Shown one piece after another: positions 1 through 4,742 of a stretch of DNA of 6,343 nucleotides. The position numbers were made by a program, and so were the translations under genes. The notes beneath the pieces were generated by a model. That model was not told the DNA's origin and made no database searches. It saw only the letters and a program-made list of their open reading frames with translations. Every line of letters starts with the position of its first letter. Position 1 is the first letter of the stretch. Location of the stretch: NCBI GenBank assembly GCA_029260155.1, contig JAJDDU010000118.1:1-6343 (forward strand), in the 5' to 3' direction. Origin of the DNA: Phycisphaerae bacterium. GTDB lineage: Bacteria > Planctomycetota > Phycisphaerae > UBA1845.

Positions 1-210
1 TGCCCAACCGTTTTTCGCCCCAACGCCCCTTCACCCCGTGCCAGAGGGGCTTGGGGCGGAAAACGCACCCATGTCCCAGCCCGTTGCGCTGGTACACTCA
101 AAGTGATAACTCGTGGCCGGTTTTGAGTGATCGCTGACACAATTGCTACAGACACTGCGGATATACGCTACGCTTGGATTAGGAATGCTCTAGATGCGGC
201 CTTGCGTTGT
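1..210. other. Non-coding stretch at left edge with small inverted repeats
   Basis: No credible coding region is seen on either strand; the short open frames here run through hairpins and resemble no known protein. Besides the large hairpin at 11-63 it holds CCAGC/GCTGG (76-80 with 88-92), an 8-bp pair CACTCAAA/TTTGAGTG (95-102 with 122-129) and TTGCG/CGCAA (202-206 with 212-216). No tRNA T-arm pattern is present. The stretch is probably the intergenic space between the terminator at 215-259 and a gene left of the window. Confidence 0.55.
11..63. repeat. Long GC-rich hairpin with A/T base
   Basis: Bases 11-30 pair with 45-63. CGCCCCAA and GCCCCT on the left match AGGGGC and TTGGGGCG on the right, with one bulged C at 24 and a 14-nt loop (31-44). 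The foot is T-run against A-run, with a G.U wobble. Neither strand has a U-tract after the stem, since the T-run precedes it and the A-run follows. It is therefore not a standard intrinsic terminator. It could be an mRNA 3'-end stabiliser, a repeat-family member or a cruciform-type site. Confidence 0.6.
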
Positions 211-440
211 GCGCAAAAAGAAAGCACCGCAGTGTGCTAGGCACGACGACGGTGCTTTCCGGAGGGGAAAGAAGCCACTTGTTATACAGCCCGCAACTAC
301 TGCGGGTTCACCAAACCCTCCGATAATATCGCTTCTCGACAGGCTGGTTTGCGATCCAGAATCGCGACGCAGCACCAGCCCTGCCGCCGAGAATCTAACA
401 CTCACTATCGGCAAAGACCACGCGAATGCTTAGACTATTC
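211..440 (-). ncRNA. Candidate structured small RNA or folded nrdJ 3' UTR
   Basis: Read on the minus strand, this stretch forms an ordered set of helices. H1 pairs 406-411 with 320-325. It encloses H2 (388-393 with 333-338), H3 (374-380 with 342-348, GGCTGGT/ACCAGCC) and H4 (361-365 with 351-355, 5-nt loop). Next comes H6 (316-321 with 261-266, GGAGGG/CCCTCC), which encloses H5 (301-306 with 290-295, CCCGCA/TGCGGG). The chain ends in the terminator hairpin at 220-259 followed by U5. H1 and H6 share bases 320-321, so one of them must be shortened. A perfect TATAAT at 452-447 would start a transcript near 440, giving about 230 nt. It does not match the conserved cores I know of tmRNA, RNase P, SRP RNA or tRNA. 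The main alternative is the 3' UTR of nrdJ, whose stop is at 508. The helices are seen directly; independent transcription is inferred. Confidence 0.4.
215..259 (-). terminator. Intrinsic terminator for minus-strand transcription
   Basis: A perfect 10-bp stem (220-229 with 250-259, GAAAGCACCG/CGGTGCTTTC) contains an inner GTGC/GCAC hairpin (234-237 with 241-244). On the minus strand it is followed directly by five T (219-215). This is the canonical stem plus U-tract layout. It ends either nrdJ transcription, about 250 nt past its stop codon, or the candidate small RNA. On the plus strand the stem has no U-tract after it. Confidence 0.7.
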
Positions 441-446
441 CAACTC

Positions 447-475
447 ATTATACACGCAAATCCGAATAAATCCTC
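447..475 (-). promoter_or_regulatory. Possible promoter for the candidate small RNA
   Basis: A perfect -10 hexamer TATAAT lies on the minus strand at 452-447, in a locally AT-rich patch just after the nrdJ stop codon. At 17-bp spacing the -35 position (475-470) reads GAGGAT, which is a poor match, so only the -10 is convincing. If used, transcription would begin near 440. AT-rich intergenic DNA yields chance TATAAT matches, hence the low confidence. Confidence 0.3.
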
Positions 476-507
476 ATAATCCTCACATTCCGACACAAAA
501 ACACATC

Positions 508-3105
508 TCAGCACTGGGAGTACCCGCAGACTTCGCATTTTACGCATCCTTCCGCGAATCGGAGCTGATTCTGGCAATCTGGGCAAAGTACTTTGAATTG
601 CTCCTCGCGAACGAAGGACTCAGACGGGCACTCGATCGCCTGCTGACTCGCCAAATCACCCGAAAACTCGGTGACGACGGTCGAAACTGCAGCCGGGGCG
701 GGTTTTGCGCCGTTGCCGTTTCCATTGCGTTTTTTGTTGTGTGGCGATCGGCCGGTACGCATCTCAAGCCAATCACGATCGAGCTCAGCGGGATCGAATT
801 GTCCGGTGACCAAGTTGCGCAAGCCGAATTTGGACTTGGCGCGGGCGTACTTCTGCAGCGCCCTCGCGATGCCGTCTCCTAGACTTCGAACCTTGCCCTC
901 TTTCGTGGCGACCTGAAGGCTGGAGCCGATACCCTTAAGTTGCCTAACGACGTGATGCAGCTTGCCGCCGGAACGGAGCCATAGGCTGATGATTCGGCAG
1001 ATGGCTTCCAAGTCGCTCGTGGCCAGGTCGCCGCCCTTGCCGAGTTGTGCGAAGACTTCGAGTTCTTGCTCGGTTTCCACGTCGACGGTTATCTGAACGT
1101 GCATATTGCCGAAGGGCGTGATCTGACGGATTCGCACGCCAACGGCGATGTCCTGCAAGTCCATTGGCTCGGGAGTAGGTCGCTCGGCCTTTGCCAGCGC
1201 AGCCGCAGCCTCGTCGGATTTGCCGTTCTTCTTGAGCGCCATCGGCTGGTTCTTACGACAACCGTTGCGGTAGACGGTGACACCCTTGCAACGCTGCTTG
1301 TAGGCGTCCTGATAGATCGCCTGAACGTCGTCTTCAGTGGCGGATTCGGAGAAATTGATGGTCTTGGAAATCGCAGCGTCACAATGCTCCTGGAAGGCGG
1401 CTTGCATCTTGATGTGCCAATCGGGAGACACGTCGTGGGCGCAAACGAAGATGCGCTTGATGTCTTCGGGAAGGCGGGAAATCCCAGCGAGGGTGCCTTC
1501 CCTGGCAATCTGATCCATCAGATCCTCGCTGAGCAATGCGCGCGCTTTGGCGGTCTCTTCAAATATCGGATTGACCTCGATCATGGGTGCCTTCCCCTGG
1601 TCTTGGCCTTTGAGTACGTGACGGTAGAACGAGAGATTGAACAGCGGCTCTATGCCACAGGAGCAGCCGCCGATGATGCTGATCGTTCCGGTGGGCGCGA
1701 CGGTCGTACATGTTGCGTTACGCATCGGGCGATTGTGTTCGGTGTCCCAGATGCTGCCTTCCCAGTTGGGGAACGAACCGCGTTCGCTTGCCAACTGTTC
1801 GCTGCAAACGTGCGATTCGTCGTCGACGAACTTCATGAAACGCCGGCCCCAATCGACGCCTTCCTGTGTGTTGTAGCCCGCGTTGAGCATGAACAACGCG
1901 TCGGCGAATCCCATGATGCCCAGGCCGATCTTGCGGTTTTTCTTGCAGATTTCGTCGATCTGCGGCAGGGGATAGTTGTTGGCGTCGATGACGTTGTCGA
2001 GAAACCGGGTGGCGTCGTAGATCGCGCCGCGGAGCGCGTCCCAGTCGACCGTCGCCTGCGGTGTGCCGGGATCGGTAATAAACTTGGCCAGATTGATGCT
2101 TCCCAGGTTGCACGCCTCGAAGGGCAGCAACGGCTGCTCGCCGCAGGGGTTGGTGGCTTCCATTCGCCCGATGTGTGGCGTCGGATTGGTCTCATTCACG
2201 CGATCGATGTAGCAGACGCCGGGCTCGCCGGTGCGCCACGCGTTCTTGATGATGATGTCCCAGATGTCCTGTTTGGTGTAGTAGTCGCCCGCGGGCGGCT
2301 CGCCCTCTTCGAGCGGCGTCAGAGTCCGGACGTCGTACTCCCAAATCTCAAGCGACTTGGCGAGGCAATACTCCCGCTCGGTGCGCGGATTACGCACAAC
2401 GTGCAACGATTGCGGGGCGGCGAGGAAGGAGTCCATCCACGCATCGTCTATTTTGACCGAGATATTGTAGTTGGTGAACTGAGTCAAGTCCTCTTTGGCG
2501 TGCAGGAACTTGAGAATATCGGGATGATGAATGTTCATCATGCCCATGTTGGCGCCGCGCCTGAACGCACCTTGCTGGATCGCGTTGGTGGCCTCGCTGA
2601 AGGCGCGCCAAAACGAGATCGGACCGCTGGTCGTGCCGCCCGAGCTCTTGATGTAGTCGCCGGTGGGGCGAAGCTCGTCGAACGCGAACCCGGTCCCGCC
2701 ACCGGCTTTTTGGATCAGCGCGGTGTACTTGATCGAGTCGAAAATCCCGGTAATGCTGTCCGGGACCGGTAGGACGAAGCAGGCGCTGAGCATGCCCATT
2801 TCCCGCCCCGCGTTCATGAGGGTCGGGCTGTTGGGCATGAAGCGTTGCGATACCATGAGGTCGTAGAAACGGTTCTCCCACTCGCTACGGCTTGACTGGT
2901 CTGGATTGTAGCGAAGCTCCGCATCCGCGATTGCGCCGGCTACGCGCCTGAATAGCTCGGCAGGGCCCTCGGTACACGCTCCTGATTCGTCTTTCTTCAG
3001 GTAGCGTGCTTGGAGTACACGCAACGCGTTCTCGCTGAACGCGAACTCAGTGGCTGCATCATCCTGATTAGCGAAACGATCTGACTTTGTGACGACGCTC
3101 GACAT
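508..3105 (-). CDS. nrdJ: Adenosylcobalamin-dependent (class II) ribonucleoside-diphosphate reductase
   Basis: This cytosolic enzyme reduces ribonucleoside diphosphates to deoxyribonucleotides, using a thiyl radical generated from adenosylcobalamin, so it needs neither an NrdB subunit nor oxygen. The protein is 865 residues and appears intact. The catalytic barrel spans roughly 85-620. It includes NSPTLMNAG (92-100), C109 in LSACF (likely the N-terminal redox partner), and NPCGE (319-323) with C321 as radical cysteine, flanked by N319 and E323. C332 in EACNLGSIN is the second redox cysteine, and PTGTISII (471-478) is the phosphate-binding loop. A TSCPD domain follows (about 655-755), then a low-complexity NGNGNG linker near 794-799. 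The C-terminal tail is Cys-rich, with C841/C844, C854/C857 and C860/C865; the last residue is Cys, as expected for the thiol-shuttling tail. No ATP-cone is seen at the N-terminus. The ATG at 3105 has GGAG 6 nt upstream. The gene is monocistronic and divergent from the glycosylase. Family assignment is very secure. Confidence 0.97.
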   Translation of the reverse strand: MSSVVTKSDRFANQDDAATEFAFSENALRVLQARYLKKDESGACTEGPAELFRRVAGAIADAELRYNPDQSSRSEWENRFYDLMVSQRFMPNSPTLMNAGREMGMLSACFVLPVPDSITGIFDSIKYTALIQKAGGGTGFAFDELRPTGDYIKSSGGTTSGPISFWRAFSEATNAIQQGAFRRGANMGMMNIHHPDILKFLHAKEDLTQFTNYNISVKIDDAWMDSFLAAPQSLHVVRNPRTEREYCLAKSLEIWEYDVRTLTPLEEGEPPAGDYYTKQDIWDIIIKNAWRTGEPGVCYIDRVNETNPTPHIGRMEATNPCGEQPLLPFEACNLGSINLAKFITDPGTPQATVDWDALRGAIYDATRFLDNVIDANNYPLPQIDEICKKNRKIGLGIMGFADALFMLNAGYNTQEGVDWGRRFMKFVDDESHVCSEQLASERGSFPNWEGSIWDTEHNRPMRNATCTTVAPTGTISIIGGCSCGIEPLFNLSFYRHVLKGQDQGKAPMIEVNPIFEETAKARALLSEDLMDQIAREGTLAGISRLPEDIKRIFVCAHDVSPDWHIKMQAAFQEHCDAAISKTINFSESATEDDVQAIYQDAYKQRCKGVTVYRNGCRKNQPMALKKNGKSDEAAAALAKAERPTPEPMDLQDIAVGVRIRQITPFGNMHVQITVDVETEQELEVFAQLGKGGDLATSDLEAICRIISLWLRSGGKLHHVVRQLKGIGSSLQVATKEGKVRSLGDGIARALQKYARAKSKFGLRNLVTGQFDPAELDRDWLEMRTGRSPHNKKRNGNGNGAKPAPAAVSTVVTEFSGDLASQQAIECPSESFVREEQFKVLCPDCQNQLRFAEGCVKCEVCGYSQC

Positions 3106-3111
3106 TATTTA

Positions 3112-3128
3112 CTCCGCGGTTCCACCGC
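3112..3128 (-). promoter_or_regulatory. nrdJ ribosome binding site with adjacent hairpin
   Basis: On the minus strand GGAG (3115-3112) lies 6 nt before the ATG, which supports that start. Directly upstream is a 5-bp hairpin, GCGGT/ACCGC (3128-3124 with 3120-3116, 3-nt loop), abutting the GGAG. It is short and may simply present the site; a regulatory role is speculative. Confidence 0.6.
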
Positions 3129-3201
3129 TGGCTTATGTTGTTTCGATTCTAGCGTGCCCCCGACGTGGCTGGGTCACATTTAGCGGTCCCGGAACCCGTA
3201 G

Positions 3202-3217
3202 TCACCACATCTTGGGG
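3202..3217. promoter_or_regulatory. NrdR-box-like operator, promoter-proximal copy
   Basis: The 16-mer TCACCACATCTTGGGG agrees at 10 of 16 positions with the NrdR consensus as I recall it (ACACWATATATWGTGT), with a good CAC..ACAT half and a weaker second half. It lies just downstream of the predicted nrdJ transcription start near 3221. Its partner is exactly 32 bp away, the three-turn spacing typical of NrdR box pairs. NrdR is the (d)ATP-sensing repressor of ribonucleotide reductase genes; no nrdR gene lies in the window. Confidence 0.55.
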
Positions 3218-3227
3218 GCATTCTATA

Positions 3228-3256
3228 TTAATACCACCACATATCGTTATTGTCAA
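3228..3256 (-). promoter_or_regulatory. nrdJ promoter, sigma-70 type
   Basis: On the minus strand the -35 is TTGACA (3256-3251), a perfect consensus. A 17-bp spacer follows, then TATTAA (3233-3228), four of six against TATAAT. The predicted start is near 3221, giving a leader of about 115 nt. That is too short for a typical cobalamin riboswitch, and no B12-box-like sequence is seen in it. The spacer is almost wholly occupied by the distal NrdR-like box. Confidence 0.65.
3234..3249. promoter_or_regulatory. NrdR-box-like operator, distal copy
   Basis: CCACCACATATCGTTA shares the CACCACAT core with the site at 3202-3217 in the same orientation, and also matches 10 of 16 positions of the recalled NrdR consensus. 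It sits between the -35 and -10 of the nrdJ promoter, so a bound repressor would block RNA polymerase. Each box alone is weak. The pair, its 32-bp spacing and its position in front of a reductase gene make the call. Confidence 0.55.
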
Positions 3257-3278
3257 ACAGATTCTGTCAGTTTTACCT

Positions 3279-3308
3279 TTGTTTCTGCAAGGCTTGTGTC
3301 CATATAAT
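3279..3308 (+). promoter_or_regulatory. Probable promoter of the DNA glycosylase gene
   Basis: A perfect -10 TATAAT (3303-3308) is preceded at 18 bp by TTGTTT (3279-3284), which keeps the TTG of the -35. The predicted start is near 3315, about 65 nt before the GTG start codon. It faces away from the nrdJ promoter, and the NrdR-like boxes lie upstream of it rather than over it. Confidence 0.5.
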
Positions 3309-3379
3309 GTTAGGTTGGTATTCGGATCCCTTTTCACATTGTTTGATTTTTCCCGCCCCTGCGATGACCCTGGTCGTCC

Positions 3380-4345
3380 GTGGAAACGGCCAGGACATTC
3401 ATCTGGATTCGCAGGCCTTTCAGCCTGAAGGCCACGGCGCTGGGACATGGGTGGCACGAGTGTGCGCCGATGACGTGGTGCGAAGGCGGCGCGTGTCTGC
3501 AGGTTATCGAGCGGCTTGGCAATGTTCCGGTACGCGTGTCGATGACGGAGGGCGGCGGGGGAGGCGCTGGTGTCCGGGTCAACCTGCTCATCGAGGCCCC
3601 CGACGTTGGCGATGAGCTGGTGGAGATGGTGCGGGTTCGCGTGTCGCGTATGCTCTCGGCTGATCGGGATCTCTCCGAGTTTTTTCAACTTGCCGCCGAA
3701 CATCCAAAAATCGCGCCGATCCTGCGGATTGGTGCGGGCAGAATCCTGCGCAGCGCGTCCATGGCGGAGAACGTTGTTAAGGCCCTTTGCGCGACCAACG
3801 TGAATTGGACCCAGGCGGTAAAGATGATTAACCGCATCGGGCAGCTTGGCCCCTGCATGCGGGAACATCGTAACCTCAATGCTTGGCCGACGCCGAGGGA
3901 AATTCTTACTGCCGGCGAAGATTACTTGCTGAACGTGGCCCGCGTGGGTTACCGCGCAGATTCGATTCTCGCCTTTTGCCGGTCGGTTGTGGATGGCACG
4001 TTCGACGTCGACGGGTTGGATGCATTTGCTTGTGAGGCTTCGGCCGACGCGTTGTGTCGGCGACTCACGTCCATCAAGGGAATCGGGCCGGCGAGCGGCT
4101 ATTTTCTGGCCAGCCAACTCGGCTGCCATGAGCGTGTGTCGATCGACAGTTGGACGGTTGCTTACGTCTCGAAGACCTACTTCAAGGGGCGCAAGGCGAG
4201 CGTCCGGCAGATCGAGCGCGTCTACGCGCCGTACGGGCGATGGCGGGGCTTGGTGTGGTGGTTTGAGCAATGGTTGCAGTGGGATACTGCCAAGACAATG
4301 TTGCGTGACGCTGAGGCGATTGGCCGGAATCGTGGGAAGGCGTAG
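3380..4345 (+). CDS. HhH-GPD DNA glycosylase, AlkA/OGG1-like
   Basis: This is probably a base-excision repair enzyme that flips out a damaged base and cuts the N-glycosidic bond. The N-terminal segment (about 13-55, RPFSLKATALGHGW onward) resembles the small beta domain of AlkA/OGG1-type proteins. The helical HhH-GPD domain runs from about 100 to 310. Its helix-hairpin-helix is around 229-247 with the GIG turn at 234-236, and the likely catalytic Asp is D256 in SIDSW. The position matching the OGG1 lyase lysine is Ala238, which suggests a monofunctional glycosylase without AP-lyase activity. No CX6CX2CX5C iron-sulphur motif of the EndoIII type follows the domain. The protein is 321 residues, within the usual range. 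A glycine-rich stretch (58-64) interrupts the N-terminal domain. The GTG at 3380 is the first start after an in-frame TGA at 3365-3367 and has no clear Shine-Dalgarno. The substrate (alkylated or oxidised base) cannot be told from sequence. Confidence 0.85.
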   Translation: METARTFIWIRRPFSLKATALGHGWHECAPMTWCEGGACLQVIERLGNVPVRVSMTEGGGGGAGVRVNLLIEAPDVGDELVEMVRVRVSRMLSADRDLSEFFQLAAEHPKIAPILRIGAGRILRSASMAENVVKALCATNVNWTQAVKMINRIGQLGPCMREHRNLNAWPTPREILTAGEDYLLNVARVGYRADSILAFCRSVVDGTFDVDGLDAFACEASADALCRRLTSIKGIGPASGYFLASQLGCHERVSIDSWTVAYVSKTYFKGRKASVRQIERVYAPYGRWRGLVWWFEQWLQWDTAKTMLRDAEAIGRNRGKA

Positions 4346-4356
4346 TGCAGAGATTC

Positions 4357-4373
4357 CGCGCTGGTTCAGCGTG
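4357..4373 (+). terminator. Short hairpin just after the glycosylase stop
   Basis: A 7-bp stem containing CGCTG/CAGCG (4357-4363 with 4367-4373, one G.U pair, 3-nt loop) begins 12 nt after the TAG. No U-tract follows, so it is at most a weak or non-canonical terminator. No better terminator was found before the next gene. Confidence 0.3.
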
Positions 4374-4397
4374 AATTGGATGTGCTGAGCAATTCCC

Positions 4398-4425
4398 CGG
4401 CACGCGCGTGGCGGGGGGGGTGCCG
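4398..4425. repeat. Inverted repeat with a run of eight G
   Basis: CGGCAC (4398-4403) pairs with GTGCCG (4420-4425), with a 16-nt loop that includes most of a homopolymer G8 (4413-4420). A further CGCGC/GCGCG hairpin lies at 4467-4471 with 4477-4481. Neither is followed by a T-run. The intervening non-coding DNA (4346-4742) shows no coding signal on either strand. Confidence 0.4.
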
Positions 4426-4546
4426 CATATCGCTTCATCGGTGGGTTCGTTTGGCGCATTGCGTTTCGCGCTTTTGGCGCGCGGTTGTTGTCGTCGGTTG
4501 GCGGGGACATGCGCGCAGCGCCCCCGTATGGTAATAACTACACGTC

Positions 4547-4617
4547 TGATCTGTGGCGTTCTGTTTTTTCACAGATCACCCGTTCTTGGGGTCGGCAATG
4601 GCGAAACGGGGGTGATC
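4547..4617. promoter_or_regulatory. Two overlapping, mutually exclusive hairpins
   Basis: The first hairpin is a perfect 9-bp stem, TGATCTGTG/CACAGATCA (4547-4555 with 4570-4578), whose 14-nt loop ends in T6. The second is GATCACCCGTT (4574-4584) pairing with 4605-4617 through AACGG and GTGATC, an 11-bp stem with a 2-nt bulge. Both need bases 4574-4578, so only one can form at a time. This lies upstream of the secreted repeat protein. It could be an attenuator-like switch if transcribed from the glycosylase side, or stacked DNA sites for a regulator. Confidence 0.4.
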
Positions 4618-4618
4618 C

Positions 4619-4631
4619 GCACACTGTGTGC
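4619..4631. promoter_or_regulatory. Perfect 13-bp palindrome, operator-like
   Basis: GCACACTGTGTGC is symmetrical about a central T. It sits two bases after the second hairpin and about 40 bp before the candidate -10 at 4671. Its size suits a dimeric regulator. A chance palindrome in GT-rich DNA cannot be excluded. Confidence 0.35.
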
Positions 4632-4647
4632 AGGGATAGGCCGGGGG

Positions 4648-4676
4648 TGGAATCTGGACGTTGCGGCCGGTACAAT
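4648..4676 (+). promoter_or_regulatory. Weak candidate promoter for the secreted repeat protein
   Basis: TACAAT (4671-4676) is five of six against the -10 consensus. At 17-bp spacing the -35 position (4648-4653) reads TGGAAT, which is poor, so an activator or another sigma factor may be needed. The start would be near 4683, giving a leader of about 60 nt. Confidence 0.3.
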
Positions 4677-4730
4677 GGGGTTCTGCGGCTATCGGCCGCG
4701 TTTCTCCTGTCGACGCACTCACAACCAAGT

Positions 4731-4735
4731 GGAGG
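4731..4735 (+). promoter_or_regulatory. Strong Shine-Dalgarno fixing a GTG start
   Basis: GGAGG followed by another G lies 7 nt before the GTG at 4743. It supports GTG as the initiation codon, and the residues that follow read at once as a signal peptide. Confidence 0.75.
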
Positions 4736-4742
4736 GTCACGC

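Noticed and set aside
297..325. tRNA-like T-arm around GGGTTCACCAAACCC
   Set aside because: The stem and loop lengths do not fit a T-arm, and no acceptor stem, D-arm or anticodon arm can be placed around it.
393..399. Integron attC-like core (ATCTAAC)
   Set aside because: It fits RYYYAAC, but no matching GTTRRRY is found at a proper distance and no integrase or cassette is present.
472..489. Short tandem repeat CCTCATAAT/CCTCACATT
   Set aside because: Two imperfect 9-bp copies only, with no link to any element; likely chance in AT-rich intergenic DNA.
1045..2772. 575-codon open frame on the plus strand opposite nrdJ
   Set aside because: It is antisense to a strongly conserved enzyme and uses the complement of its GC-rich codons. 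It has no recognisable domain, so it is a shadow frame.
3106..3221. Cobalamin riboswitch in the nrdJ leader
   Set aside because: It would make sense for a B12-dependent enzyme, but the predicted leader is only about 115 nt and no B12-box-like sequence or expected fold is visible.
3149..4510. 453-codon open frame on the minus strand opposite the glycosylase
   Set aside because: Rich in Arg, Pro and Ala with no domain, it spans the divergent promoters and the whole glycosylase gene. The plus-strand protein has clear family motifs.
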